Assembly: GCA_963931925.1 (NCBI GenBank)
Contig: OZ007581.1
Location: forward strand, 19,893,947 to 19,957,946
Reading direction: 5' to 3'
Source of the DNA: Onchidella celtica
Taxonomy: Eukaryota; Mollusca; Gastropoda; Systellommatophora; Onchidiidae
Length of the DNA: 64,000 nucleotides
The notes under the pieces were generated by a model, which was not told where the DNA came from, did not search any database, and was given only the letters and a program-made list of their open reading frames with translations. The position numbers were made by a program, and so were the translations under genes. The first letter of the stretch is position 1, and every line of letters starts with the position of its first letter. This document shows, piece by piece, positions 21,930-34,191 of this stretch.

Positions 21930-22990
21930 TGGTCATGTGACTAATAATTGGAGTTGAGAGTATATTAACGACTGCACCACGAGCGTTCAGTTAGTGTTAG
22001 GCGAGCAAGCCCGCTCGTGAGATCACTCAGACTTTCACGTTTTCTACTGAAGTAAAACTAAGGTGTGGCAACGTGCTGAGTATGAACGTGCTGACAACCT
22101 GCTCTGCTGAACAGCAGACCATGACCATGGCCATGTCACTAACCATCCAAAGCTTTTGAAAGATTTCTGGCTGATTGGATCAGCCAGACAATCGTAAGTA
22201 GTAGGGACAGTCATTGACGAAATGCCACGTGCTTCCAAAGATGAGAGTAGCCATCTTGACATAGAACTATCTTTAGCGGAGGACAGGATGAGGAGACCAG
22301 GATTGGAAGTCAACATTTAGAAATTATCTATTTTGTGAATTTAAACTGTCTTCTGAACTTGGTGAGACTGGGAATTACCAGCTCATCACAGTTCGCGAAC
22401 ACTTACGCCAAGTGAAGTTATTTTGATGGTATGATGTCTTTTAAATGTAGATCTTCTATTCTACCTGTGGGATTATTATATGCCCAGGTCTCCGTAGTGA
22501 GCTAGGCAAGTTTGAGAATTGTTTTGGATTTCAGCATAATCTGAAATATTCAGTCTACAGCTTCTGTACGACCTGTAGAATTACTTGAGTAACCCTACCT
22601 GCTCTGTCTTGTGCATAACGATAGATATAGCATCATTAAGAGGCTAGTGTTTTAGTGAGGAATTTATGAGAAGGGAATGGATGTAGTTTAGTTAGGTAAC
22701 TAAGTTAGCTTGAATCAGATTTATATTAGAGGGATTTCATTCTAAATTGCTATTGATTTTGTTTTACATTTATATATTTATATTGTAATTGTTTATTACA
22801 TCGTGGTTCAGGCCCTGCAGGCCTGACCAAAAAGTTACACAATTTTGTTATCTAGTGATTGGTATGCTTGGAGTGGGATGTAGTTAGTTCTTAAACCTAA
22901 ATGCAGTCGAAAAATATCTCCATATAACATAGTAACTTCTAGACAAACCAACCCCCGACATCTGGAGGGGTCATAAAAATAATAAATAAG
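21930..22990 (+). repeat. 1-kb dispersed repeat, most complete copy
   Basis: Shares GAGACTGGGAATTACCAGC and AGGCCCTGCAGGCCTGACC blocks with the copies at 5990-6945 plus 13330-13700 and 40065-40910. Uninterrupted here, so the best template to define its ends. It contains no meaningful ORF, which suits an LTR or non-autonomous element. Confidence 0.5.
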
Positions 22991-23276
22991 TACTAAACGT
23001 TCCCCATTCATAACATCTAAAGGGGATCGTGTCAGCTGTTGTTAAGGGACAGTTGTATTAAACATTGTAAGCTTTAGCTGAAAAGTGAACATAATTCGCA
23101 CTTTCTCTATTGGTCTTTGTAATTACACTATGGTCCCCGCACAACACCAAACATAAAGAGAATTTCCGAGAAAATCGATGTTGATTCCACTTATACGGGA
23201 TAAAAGGACACGCGCTAAACGGCAGGGAACTGTCACAAAGGCAAGGACAACTCGCCGCCTTTAGAAAAAAAACTCT

Positions 23277-23298
23277 CCTCTCTCTCTCTCTCTCTCTC

Positions 23299-23332
<34 letters not shown>
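23277..23332. repeat. (TC)n microsatellite
   Basis: CT dinucleotide tract with one interruption. A 121-codon minus-strand ORF across it is low-complexity Arg-Glu and not a gene. Confidence 0.9.
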
Positions 23333-23334
<2 letters not shown>

Positions 23335-23805
23335 CCTAGTCTTGTGGACCGTCTGAGGCGCCACAGGTGATCTGCCAACCAGCATCCTGCAATCCTGTCG
23401 GTTTTCTGACCTCCTGATAGCATCGCTCAATCTCAAGCCCGTCTATTCTGGGATATTGTCCGCCCATCTCTTCCTCTGTCTGCGACTCCTTCTCCCTCCT
23501 TGCACTGTGCTCTCGTCTTTTCACAGACATCCAGAACATAGCAGTAAAGCTGCCTCGTGAAATCGTTAATGTTGAGAGAAATGCTTTCCTCGATTGACTT
23601 TCCTATGTCTTTCCAGCCACCAACGACTCTACACAAAAACAATATCGTTATGCTTAGACCTAATACATACCTGATTTAAAAGAGACATTCACATTTAGTT
23701 GCTCTTGAGCAGATAACCAACAGCTACAACTGCCAGCATTGCTTTCATGACTTGTAGAGAAGAAGATTCACAGCAGTCTGTCAAATAATGAGTTGGTTTG
23801 TAATA

Positions 23806-24735
23806 CTTGAGTTATTGGAGTGGTTGCGAGCATTATTGTGTGCCACCCTACTTGAGTTATTGGAGTGGTTGCGAGCATTATTGTGTGCCACCCTACTTGA
23901 GTTATTGGAGTGGTTGCGAGCATTATTGTGTGCCACCCTACTTGAGTTATTGGAGTGGTTGCGAGCATTATTGTGTGCCACCCTACTTGAGTTATTGGAG
24001 TGGTTGCGACCATTATTGTGTGCCACCCTACTTGAGTTATTGGAGTGGTTACGACCATTATTGTGTGCCACCCTACTTGAGTTATTGGAGTGGTTGCGAG
24101 CATTATTGTGTGCCACCCTACTTGAGTTATTGGAGTGGTTGCGAGCATTATTGTGTGCCACCCTACTTGAGTTATTGGAGTGGTTGCGATCATTATTATG
24201 TGCCACCCTACTTGAGTTATTGGAGTGGTTGCGAGCATTATTGTGTGCCACCCTACTTGAGTTATTGGAGTGGTTGCGAGCATTATTGTGTGCCACCCTA
24301 CTTGAGTTATTGGAGTGGTTGCGAGCATTATTGTGTGCCACCCTACTTGAGTTATTGGAGTGGTTGCGACCATTATTGTGTGCCACCCTACTTGAGTTAT
24401 TGGAGTGGTTGCGATCATTATTATGTGCCACCCTACTTGAGTTATTGGAGTGGTTGCGAGCATTATTGTGTGCCACCCTACTTGAGTTATTGGAGTGGTT
24501 GCGAGCATTATTGTGTGCCACCCTACTTGAGTTATTGGAGTGGTTGCGAGCATTATTGTGTGCCACCCTACTTGAGTTATTGGAGTGGTTGCGAGCATTA
24601 TTGTGTGCCACCCTACTTGAGTTATTGGAGTGGTTGCGAGCATTATTGTGTGCCACCCTACTTGAGTTATTGGAGTGGTTGCGACCATTATTGTGTGCCA
24701 CCCTACTTGAGTTATTGGAGCAGTTGAGGTCGTAA
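23806..24735. repeat. 45-bp minisatellite, about 20 copies
   Basis: Unit starts CTTGAGTTATTGGAGTGG. Because 45 is divisible by three and several frames of the unit lack stops, four ORFs of over 300 codons appear on both strands. Variation is confined to the base after GCGA (G, C or T) and to TTGTG/TTATG. The order of variants (GGGGCCGGTGGGCTGGGGGC) is irregular. I reject coding function. Confidence 0.95.
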
Positions 24736-24807
24736 TTGTTCCCCCATGCTCTTGTTTACCTTTCCGGGTTTTCATCTTTGAAGTTATTTCCCGCCTCTAC
24801 CCTTTAC

Positions 24808-25058
24808 CATCCATCCACCCACCCATCCATCTATTCATCCATTCATCCATCCACCCATCCATTCATCCATCCATCCATCCATCTATCCATCCATCCCTCC
24901 ATCCATCCATTCACCCATCCATTCATCCATCCATCCATCCATCCCTCCATCCATCCACCCATCCATCCCTCCCTCCCTCCCTCCCTCCATCCATCCATCC
25001 ATGCATCCACCCATCCATCCATCCATCCATCCATCCATCCACCCACCCATCCACCCAT

Positions 25059-25093
<35 letters not shown>

Positions 25094-25094
25094 C
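24808..25094. repeat. (ATCC)n tetranucleotide tract
   Basis: Nearly 290 bp of CATC/ATCC units with CCTCCCTC interruptions, starting about 70 bp after the 45-bp array. The Ser-His-Pro ORF on one strand and the Trp-Met-Asp-Gly ORFs on the other are artefacts of the repeat. Confidence 0.95.
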
Positions 25095-25643
25095 CAGGAT
25101 TGTCAGATGTATGAAAGAACTGCTTTATTTGTGTCTAAGGACGGGTGGAGACCCTACCAGAAGTTCCCGACGACCATCCGTGATGTCTGAGACAAGACCA
25201 TGTGTGAATCTAAAATATTGCATAGAATGCCTAGATATTCTAAAGAATGTTTAACGTTTAAGATAAGTCAATAGGTCATAATTATTCATCCGGACCTTTT
25301 TATTCTACCATGACATGTTATAAATTACCCAGGTAGTGCACCTTTTGAATATTAGTTCAGCTACCCGGCCTTGACCGGGGTAAATCTATTCAGTAGTTTG
25401 GATTCTGGATGATTAGAGTGAATCTGCTTCCCCTTGCCCGTACCTTTAAGTTCATTTGTTTATTTGTTTGTTTTTTTCAGACAATATCTTACTGCACTTC
25501 CTTTGGGCTTTACTCTCCCTCCCCCCACCTCCCCCTCCCCAGTCTGTCTGATTCTATCCACCCTAGCCCATCTAATTCATTTCCAAACTGAACGTGTAAC
25601 AATACGGTCTACGAATACTTGAGTAAAATTTTTTTCCAGTCAG

Positions 25644-25772
25644 TGCAAGCACGTATTCAGGGCAAACACGTACTCAGGGCAAACACGCGTCAGGGCAAAC
25701 ACGTACTCAGGGCAAACACGTACTCAGGGCAAACACGTACTCAGGGCAAACACATACTCAGGACAAACACCG
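25644..25772. repeat. 17-bp tandem repeat, about 7 copies
   Basis: Unit CAGGGCAAACACGTACT, with one shortened unit (ACACGCGT). The surrounding 25255-26683 holds no exon I recognise. Confidence 0.85.
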
Positions 25773-26683
25773 GTATCGGAAGGAGCCAACAAAGTATCAA
25801 CATTTTTTATAGATTGCTTCAAACTCCAGTGAAGACAATAGTTCGATAGAAAAGCGATTGGGTTAGATAATCTGACACCTAAGACAAAATTCTAAACTGT
25901 CATTGAGGCTGCAGCGTCGAGCAAAAAAAGTGGACAAAATACACCACACTGAAATACTCCTGCCACTTTTTTTTTTTTAAATGATATGCGACAAAGTCTG
26001 GCTTTCTTAGTCAGACAATATTAAGAGTTTCAAAAGAACCTAAAATGCTATACTAATTCCATTAATACGGACCCAGGGTTTGGACACTTTACTGACAAAA
26101 TGGAATCATAACCCACAACACAAATGGAAAAACTATGACCTGAAGCCTGGATTAATGAAAAAAAAATTATGAACATTGCATCATTTGAGAGTTCTAATCA
26201 TTGCAGTAGTCTTGGCTTGAATAGTATTTTAATTTGCATGGTACTTTTCTTTTTTTTCAAAAACTATTTCTGGGACCCTCCTCCTGGGAACCTCCTCACC
26301 TTTAACTCTTGGAAGACGATATAGAGCCGATGATCGGTTCGACTGTATTATAGTGAAAGAGACGACCGGGCCGATTAAAGGACCATTGTGAATGCATTTG
26401 TGATTAGTCGCGGTCTTGCAGCCAATCAAGAGTGCCTATTTCATAAAATCTAATGATCTGTACATATCAAAAGGCGGATCTTTCTGCTATTTTAAACACA
26501 TTATTGTTTTTTGTCTTGTGAACCTCCGTGTTTCTACATGTACATGGGTAACATACAAAATAGCCCCCGTCTCCAAACGGTTAAATTGAAACTATGGACA
26601 AATAATTATTATAATAAACATTCCGGTCAATATTGTTTCTTCTTCTTTCAATCATAGGCCTAAAAACATAACAAGAGACATAC

Positions 26684-26974
26684 CTGGAGGTATTTCACAG
26701 GTGAAGTTTGATGTTCTTCGGCATGCATCCGTGTAGGCGAACCAGAATTGTTTATTGGCATAACTTTCATGGAACTCCATCTGCATGAAGCCGCACCTGG
26801 CGTCGAAAGTGCAGTGACTCTGGGAGTCAAACCAAATGGTGAGCTGGGGATCTTCCGCGTTCTCCACACAGAAGTAGAATAAAGTAGATCGAGTAAGTGG
26901 TAGACTCGGGCACTCCATATTCTCCGTGATATTGAAGACATCACCATTCACGACAATGGAGGCTTTTGGTACAG
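26684..26974 (-). CDS. Gene B exon 4: Ig-like domain
   Basis: 291 nt, phase 1-1, acceptor AATGTACAG and donor GTATGT. Contains VVNGDVFNIT, LFYFCVEN, LTIWFDSQ, CTFDARCGFM, FWFAYTDAC and SNFTCEIPPG. It keeps all six cysteines and both predicted N-glycosylation sequons (NIT, NFT) of gene A exon 4. Substitutions cluster between the conserved blocks, consistent with a translated gene. An alternative acceptor 12 nt further in (also phase 1) cannot be excluded. Confidence 0.77.
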
Positions 26975-27099
26975 CTGTACATTAAGATATAGGGGAATAA
27001 AAAAGTATAAGGCGATTTTACAAAGAGGAACTGGCAGTGCCTGAAATTGATGTTTCTGTTTGGGGGGGGGGGGGGTTTGCACAAGAAAAGGCCCATGAA

Positions 27100-27476
27100 T
27101 TTCTGACGGCCAGTTCAGTGTGGCCCAGTATATTTTGAATAAAACCGGTAAAAGAATTGAAATAAATGAGAAAATTGCACTTTTTGGAATAATACGTGGG
27201 GACTTGGACTATACTGTAAATCAAAATATTATTGATGATATTAACTTTGTACTATTAGTTGCTAAAATGTGTATCGGTAAAATAAAATATGGCAAATCAA
27301 TGAATCTTAAATTGGCATTTGAGACAGAAATGCAGGTAAGGGAAAAATATCTGAAGGTATGTCCGAATAAATAATCAGAGAATGCAAGGACGATTGAAAA
27401 GTGTGGAGAATGTGTAAATGAAGTAAGAGTCAAATGAAAACAAATAAACTTTGAAAAAAAAAAAAAAAAAAAAAGG
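27100..27476 (+). mobile_element. 3' end of an L1/Tx1-like LINE with poly(A)
   Basis: An 84-codon open stretch reads RIEINEKIALFGIIRGDLD, then INFVLLVAKMCIGKIKYGK and a stop at 27374. This follows the L1/Tx1 C-terminal pattern (ALFG...N..LL.AK..I...K). A 75-bp 3' UTR and an A21 tract (27455-27475) follow. Heavily 5'-truncated; lies in gene B intron 3. Confidence 0.6.
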
Positions 27477-28399
27477 GCAATGACGAAAAGATGAAAATGC
27501 AAAAACTAGAACATTCCAAAGTGCATGAAGTAAAGTATAATTGGTATACGGCCGTATACTGCTATTATTATTATTCTGTTATTGGCAATATATTATTACC
27601 ATCTAGTACAATAATTGATTGTCGTGTCGCATCTGGCTGATAATAACCTATTTATTTATTTATTTATCCTTATTTTTATCTCGTTTTCTTTCTTCTTTGT
27701 TTTTATCTTACTTGCCTTTGTATTTGTTGAGATGTTTATACATTATATCGTTATTATTTAATTATAGCTGTTTTTCACGCACTCGTAATAATTTGTAAAT
27801 GAAGCATTCACTCAGGTTTTTTTTTGTTTTTTTTTTGCTGTTGAAAATGAATTGTAAAAACTGTCAGCTGATAATGAAAAGACCAAAATGGTTCGAGAAC
27901 AGCCGACAACATAGAATTCAGCAACTGACAATTCTGGGAGATAAAAGACTGCAATTGGGTCCGATCCTCAGAATAGTCCTTATAGACAGCCATGTATTTA
28001 TTTGCTGGACTATTATCAGGTCATACGTACTTCATACTTATCTATTTATTCATTTAACCAGCCACTTTGAACTAGACTTCTCTACATGTTTATTTGCTTT
28101 ATATGGATAAATTCTTAAAGTAGGTTTTTTTGTTGCTGTTTTTTTTTGGTATTTTTTTCAAATTTCCGTAAATTTTAAAAAATATACCAGACCTATTAAG
28201 TGATCTCCAATCACTGAGTCATGCACGAAATGAATGCACTGCATTTGAATCTGAGCCCAAAAAAAAACAAAAAAAAACTCACATCGCTCTTCTGCATTAT
28301 TATTATTATTACTATTTTATCATTATTTGGTTCTGTTATTAAATTACTTAAATCCTCAATTTTAAAAAGATTCCCCCCCCCCCCCCCCCTCATCGAACA

Positions 28400-28512
28400 C
28401 GAAAGCAGCCTTGGTCTTTCTCGCAAAATTTCTTTTGAGGGCCCTGACAAACTAGCATGGCTTATTTTTATGGTGTATCCCACAGCCATCGAGTTTGAGT
28501 TTGAGTTTAATG
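28400..28512. repeat. Intron 3 block shared by genes A and B
   Basis: Partner of 2041-2205. The neighbourhood (27480-31000) is AT-rich with homopolymers (a C run at 28373, a G run at 29140) and no convincing exon. Confidence 0.4.
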
Positions 28513-29689
28513 TCAAAATCGGAATGAAAACAGCCACTTTGCAATTATCGTTGTTTTGTTTTGTTTTTTGGAAATGGGAGAGGGGATGTTCCTTATTGTA
28601 GCTTGACTCTCAGAGCTGGATCAATTAACATTTCACAAATGAAAATACAACTGGGATATTCCATATAAAATTTTGTTCTATCTATAAAGGTCTCAAAATG
28701 CCTTTTGTATAGATCTAGAATGAATTTTATTCGAGTTCGGGTTTATGGCCCACCAGCACAACAACGTCAAATAATTTTTAAAATTGTGTGTAGCAAAGCC
28801 TTGCAAAAGAAATACTACCCAAATATTTCATATTGTTATTTTTTTTATTGTTCGATTGTTTTATCTGTTCAATTTTCGATATTTTTTTTCTGTTGTTTTT
28901 TTTCCTTGAAGAACGGCTGTTGCCGAAATGCCGACATTTTCTGTCTTCCTTTTTAGTTTGCCTTTGGGTTTTATTTCTTTATGCGAAGATTTGCTACATA
29001 CACCATTTTCTTTCTTTTTCATCTATGTACTTTGTTTCAGAGGCCTTGCTGCGACCCCACAGTTTTTCTGTGGTTTTTAAAATATTTCGGCACGATAACG
29101 GCAACTTCGCACCTTTCACGTCTTTTGTTTGTTTTTTTTGGGGGGGGGGGGGGGGGGAGGTTGTGATATTCAGAGTTTCATCAGTTCAAAGTTTACAAAT
29201 AATTAAAATTTCGTGGGGAAGTGACATCGTTGACAATGAAAACTCATCAGGAGAATCCCCGAAAGTTGTTTTGTATAGACTCAAAGGAAATTTTGTAAAT
29301 ACGTAGAGAATTCTTCAAATTAAGCTGTACATCTTAAACCTCTTTCAGAATTTCGTATTACTATTAAAGTTAAAAATCTGTGATCCATGTCTGGAACTCG
29401 CAGTTAAGTATTCGTATTTGTAAACATCTTACAATCTTTTATTTGTCCAGTTTTGTTATCTGTACTTTTTTTGTTCTTTTATCCTGTATCGTTTTGTTCT
29501 TCCCTGAGTATGCTCATTGCGTATGTGATTATATGTTATAAATATTGTAAAGCGGTTAGATCCTGGTTGTTAACTAAAAGGGGTGCAATATAAAGGAATT
29601 ATATTTTACCAGCTGAGTACCCGTTCGATGAACAGGTTTGTGTATTTTTGGGGGGGGGATAAAACTTAAGACGCCTGTGAACTAAGAAA

Positions 29690-30320
29690 GGCATTAATGC
29701 TGCATAGATAGCTTATAAAAGAGATGCAACAACAAAGGACACCACTTCAGACCGAAAGGAATAAGAACAAAAGCCGAGATGCGTAGGGTCATCCCCAAAA
29801 CTCAGCGATAGGACAGTACACAATGTGCAGTGGTGCGCACCGAAAATTTTCAGGAAGTGATGATGTCACAAAAACCCAGCATGTCAATGAGCCTAGTGAA
29901 AATTGAGGAAACAATAAATTTCCAATAAGAAAAAAAACTACACCGATTTGAGACTTCTATTAAAAACTGTACACCCTTACATCCATTCTGATGCACCATA
30001 TAGAATTTGAAGTCTGAGTGTTGGGTGGTTCAGAAGCCTTTTGCAACGAAAAATCTCAAGTCCACAAATATATATATTATATAGTATAGATTATTATTAT
30101 TATTATTACTAGTAACTGCCCCATTCTTCGAATGGTAAAAAACAAAGCTCACCACTCCAGACCGAAAGGAATCAGCACAAAGACATTGATGTCGAGACAC
30201 TTTGGGTCATCCACATAAAATCGGCGATCAATAGATAGCTAGGATAGTATTACAGTAGTACACAGTGCACAGTAATGCGCACCGAGCATTTTTCATGGGC
30301 TCATGTGTTCGTAAAAAATG
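29690..30320 (+). repeat. Two copies of a 220-bp dispersed repeat
   Basis: 29690-29900 and 30100-30320 both carry AGACCGAAAGGAAT, GGGTCATCC and AATGCGCACCGA-like blocks; a third copy is at 20041-20260. An L2-like tail remnant (TTGTAAAGCGGTTAGATCCTGG) precedes them at 29545. Confidence 0.5.
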
Positions 30321-31022
30321 ATCTAAATATTTACGCACAGTTTTCTTGGTATGAATGAATGGCACTCACCTCATCTGTATAACACTATACTCGGTATCAC
30401 TATCAAAGTTTTCTTGGTATGGCTGGATCGTGAACTCTAGTTTACATTTCCGGTGAGAGGCGGAAATGACGAAATTGACGGAAGTACATTATCACGTCGT
30501 ATTCGCAATCATGAATTGATAACTGATAATTATAAGTGAATTTCTGGGAAAAGTAAAGTGTTTCGGGAAAAAATGAGCTCGACACGTACAGGCTTAATAA
30601 ATGTTACATACATGTGCCAAGTTTCATTTCTCTACGTTGCGTAGTAAAAAAGCCTTTGCGGTCGCAAAGTTGGGCCCAAGCTCCATTATTATATGATTAT
30701 TAAGCCTAATCATCAACGGCTGATGTAATGAATCTACATTGGCAAGTGTCACTTGTTGGCTGATCCCCTGTGATTGTGATACGTTTGTTTAGCGTAAAGT
30801 CTGTACATAAGACAGGAAATGTTAATATTATTTCAAAACAGAGCTAAAATCAGTCCTGTATCGGATTTATTCTAAACTGGCTGACTGAAACTGTTTCCCA
30901 TAAGCCTCGTATATTTAGTACATAATAATATGAAAGTATAATAACACATTATACAATATAATATAAATGATTTATTTATACTAAGAGAAAAAGACAAAGC
31001 GAGAGACACATACAGACACGCT

Positions 31023-31274
31023 TAGAGAGAGAGAAAGAGAGAGAGAGAAAGAGAGAGAGAGAGGGAAGAGAGAGAAAGAGAGCGAGAGAGGGAAAGAGAG
31101 AGAGGAAGACAGAGAGGAAGAGAGCGAGAGAGAGAGAGAAAGAGAGAGAGAGATAAAGAGAGAGAGAGAGAGAGAGAGGGAGAAAGAGAGCCAGAGAGAG
31201 AGAAAGAGAGCGAGGGAGAGAGAGAAAGAGAGAGAGAGACAGAGAGAGAAAGAGAGAGAGAGAGAGAGTGTGTG
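31023..31274. repeat. GA-rich purine tract, 250 bp
   Basis: GA repeats with regular AAAG and GGAAG interruptions, 140 bp beyond the exon 3 donor of gene B. A 125-codon Ser-Leu ORF on the minus strand is low complexity. Long polypurine tracts of this kind can form triplexes. Confidence 0.9.
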
Positions 31275-31413
31275 TGCTACTATTCCATTGTAAAGAGCTT
31301 TGTCTCCATCTGTGGAGACAGACATTCTATAAACGTACTTCATCACTATTATTGTCATATATTATTATATCTTTTTCTTTTTTTTTATCCCCTTTGAACC
31401 TTCTGAAACATAC

Positions 31414-31633
31414 CATAGACCTTGATCTCCTTTGAACTTCCTAAAAGATCGCCCCTGTAGCTTTGTGCCCTCCACCTGATTGTGACTACTTGACCATCCA
31501 TCCGGGGGGTTGCGTCAATATAGCCTTTAACCAGGTACTTTCTGGAGCTTTCGGGTTGGTCTTCGCACCAGCAGCCATCCCTCCGCCGATTACGGTAGTT
31601 ACAGTGACCTCGCCTAATATCTATATTGCAGAG
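31414..31633 (-). CDS. Gene B exon 3: Cys-rich segment
   Basis: 220 nt, acceptor CCCTTAACTTCAG (phase 0) and donor GTATGT (phase 1). The product reads LCNIDIRRGHCNYRNRR, DGCWCEDQ, KYLVKGYID, DGQVVTIRWRAQ and SKEIKVYG. Same length and cysteine pattern as gene A exon 3. No long ORF covers it in the right frame, which is why it is easily missed. A MITE (31687-32145) lies just upstream in intron 2. Confidence 0.75.
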
Positions 31634-31686
31634 CTGAAGTTAAGGGAAGTAAAGCACACAATTACCCTGGGGGAACTGACTTGAGT

Positions 31687-32145
31687 CACTGCTCTACGCC
31701 AATGGCACTAAGTCATTCCTGACACTTTGAGATAGTAAAAAAAAACTGTTTTTTTTTCCTTGACTTTGGTGACTTATGCCATTATGATTTTTTTTTATTG
31801 TTACCATATTCCTACAGGCGTATTTCTTTATTTATAATAGTATAGGCTTCACCAACTTTACCAAAAATTCCCAAATTCTGTGACCCTAAAAGTGAGACAA
31901 ACATTGCATTTCGTACTAGTCAGTTGATATGAGTAGTCTGAGCTTTACTCATAGCCAGTTGTTTGCCTCACCTTCTCCACTCACCACTCTATTTGATGGC
32001 TGACCTACATTCAACTAGCTGGGTTTTCCCCAAAATCTTGGTTTCTACTATTATCTGATAACCTGCATGCTCAGAAATGCAGTGAAACACCTGTTGTCTT
32101 TTGGCATACGCCTGACATATATTATGACATTAGCGTAGAGCAGTG
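31687..32145. mobile_element. 459-bp element with 21-bp TIRs
   Basis: The ends CACTGCTCTACGC(C/T)AATG are inverted copies, 19 of 21 matching. A candidate 10-bp flanking duplication GGGGAACTGA occurs at 31670 and 32153. It separates gene B exon 3 from an intronic block (32150-32310) that in gene A directly abuts exon 3, an independent sign of insertion. No transposase inside. Confidence 0.65.
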
Positions 32146-32348
32146 ATGATTTGGGGAACTGAATTTCAATTTAAGTTCGGAGAAATCACCTCGACACGAC
32201 GACACTGGCAATGTGCTAAGGAAAAGCAAGACTATAGTAGAATAAAACAGAATGATAAATCAGAAGGAGACACTACCATGCGCCTCCCGAGCAACCCGCT
32301 AGGACAATTCGCCCCCTCGGATAGAATGGGTTTGAGTTTGAGTTTACA

Positions 32349-32870
32349 GTGAACTATTGTTAAAGACATTATGTGCAGCAATTGAAGGAGGTTGATGTCA
32401 TGTATACATTATCTGAAAAGAGATCATTCACCACCTCTACTGCCGAAAAACGAATAATGTATAAGCTGGCTAACTCGTGTCACAATGCATTGCACAAAAA
32501 CGCACCAACTTATCTAAGTGATCTTTTGACTCCCTTTGTTCCATCACTACATCGGCAGACGCTGGAAAGTTTAAAATTCCTAAGAATATAAGATGTCCCT
32601 TGAGACCATGGATGAAAAATCTTTTTCTTATCAAGGACCGCAGATTTGGAATTCTCTGCCTCTGTGTTTGACAGAGACTGAACATTTTATGTCTTTAAAA
32701 CATCAGCCGAAGAGTTATCTTTTTAAACTCTGAATGTCCATCAAGCTCTTGTTTTTCCTGAGTATGCCTGTGTATTGTGTAAATAATACAAATGTTGTAA
32801 AGCGCTTAGAGCCTGGTTGCTAACGGGATGAAGCACTATTTTAAAAAAAAAATTGAAATTAAAATTAATA
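32349..32870 (+). pseudogene. 5'-truncated CR1/L2-like LINE, decayed
   Basis: Pieces of the RT C-terminus in order: KLANSCHNALHKNAPTYLSD, then (other frame) GPQIWNSLPLCLTETEHF and SYLFKL with a stop. These match the HLxAPxYL...WNSLP...LK..L end of CR1/L2 RTs. The 3' tail has TTGTAAAGCGCTTAGAGCC. A SINE tail (32847-32955) adjoins. Confidence 0.65.
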
Positions 32871-33059
32871 GATTAAAATTTATCCCTATCACCCCCTCCC
32901 CCCCCCCCCCACATCACCAACGAAAATTTATAATTCATTATTAAATAAATATTATATAATATATATTCAAATAATATCATAGTACTTTGGAAAACAAGTC
33001 GTAAGTTGTGAACTGTTGTGAGTTGCAAACTGCGCCTAACAGGCTGCGTTACAATTTGC

Positions 33060-33235
33060 TTTGAGATAGAGAGAGATAGAGAGAGTGAGAGAAAGAGGGT
33101 GAGAGAAAGAAAGAGAGAGTGAGAGAGATGCAAATCGAGAGAACGAGACTTTCTGTAAAGCGCCTAGAGCAAACTCGTTTGGATTAGGCGCTATATAAAT
33201 GATCTTCATTATTATTATTATTATTATAAATGCTT
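33060..33235 (+). mobile_element. 3' tail of LINE D family
   Basis: GAGA tract, then CTTTCTGTAAAGCGCCTAGAG and GCGCTATATAAATGATC followed by ATT repeats; the same order stands (complemented) at the 3' end of LINE D. It ends 75 bp from gene B exon 2. Confidence 0.65.
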
Positions 33236-33309
33236 TGTATGATTATTATTATTATTAATATTACCTTGTTATGTAGCAGATGATTGATAAATTAGCCTGA
33301 AATACTCAC

Positions 33310-33494
33310 GCGTGTATAAAGTGGATGGTCCATAGGGCCCAAGAACACTTCGGCTTTGTCCTTAAAATCTCCTCTTTTCACATACCCTAGGTGAAGATAT
33401 GATTCATAAAATATAGTATCTCTTTGGGAGAGAAACCCATCTTGACATGATCCATTTGTAAACACAGTGGTCACTATTCCTTCACTTGCGGCAC
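33310..33494 (-). CDS. Gene B exon 2: N-terminal half of extracellular region
   Basis: 185 nt between a CAG acceptor (phase 1) and the donor GTGAGT (phase 0). It encodes GIVTTVFTNGSCQDGF, DTIFYESYLHLGY and GDFKDKAEVFLG, about half identical to gene A. The NGS sequon and the Cys-x-D-G-F block are kept. Neighbouring exon 3 lies 1.7 kb further left. Confidence 0.72.
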
Positions 33495-34191
33495 CTGGCG
33501 AAGAGAGAACAGAATTATGGAAACCCGTAGGGCGACTTCTAACTGAAACCCTGTGTGCAAGTCTTTGAATGCCCTCTCCCCACTCCCTCCCCAAACTAAA
33601 AAAAAAAAGAAAAAAATTTTTCCTCCCTGCTTTCCCTCTGTCCGATAGGTTCTAATCAAGCTAGATCCGCCCATACTTTCCTACATTAGGTAAACTGATG
33701 AGAGTTAACATCTTCAAAAGACATGGCTGCAACGTCTTGAAACAACCCGACTAGTCTCAAAATGTAAGGGCAGAATGAGGTCAAGACCAGAATGATCTCA
33801 TGAGAACCAGGACCTTATGCATTCTTTCCTCGCAGGTTTCAATCGTTTGACGGTGCATTCTTCAAGCAGGATATTTATGCGTGCACCGATGAGACAAGTG
33901 CATCATCTACGGTGGTGAGTCCGTGAAAAAGAAGCAGAGTAGTGCTGGTAACCTATGCATAATGTTTTATTAAATTTGTATCGCAATAAAATGTTGCGTT
34001 AGTAACTATTTGTACTTTCTTTTTCGGACGCCGCTTAGATTACATTTTCTGTATGAGGGTGGGGCGGTTTAATATGTTTGGAAGGAAGGGGGCACTGAGG
34101 TCCGTTGACATTTGTTGACCTCCATTTTCATGTTCACTGATCCCTTCTTTATTCACTGCTTTGACAATGACAGTAAAGAGGGTACTGTTAC

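Noticed and set aside
23768..24775. 335- and 306-codon repeat proteins on both strands
   Set aside because: Produced by a stop-free 45-bp tandem repeat; equally long ORFs in four frames show that the openness is arithmetic.
24736..25254. His-Pro-Ser-rich 172-codon ORF and Trp-Met-Asp-Gly ORFs opposite
   Set aside because: Translation of an ATCC microsatellite.
26229..26429. Possible 3' exon of gene B
   Set aside because: No phase-1 acceptor joins it in frame and there is no counterpart near gene A or C.
28833..29306. 157-codon hydrophobic ORF
   Set aside because: Driven by T-rich tracts and a G run; overlaps a dispersed repeat seen inverted at 20370-20520.
30981..31358. Ser/Leu-rich 125-codon ORF resembling a membrane protein
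   Set aside because: Translation of a GA tract; no conservation or start context.
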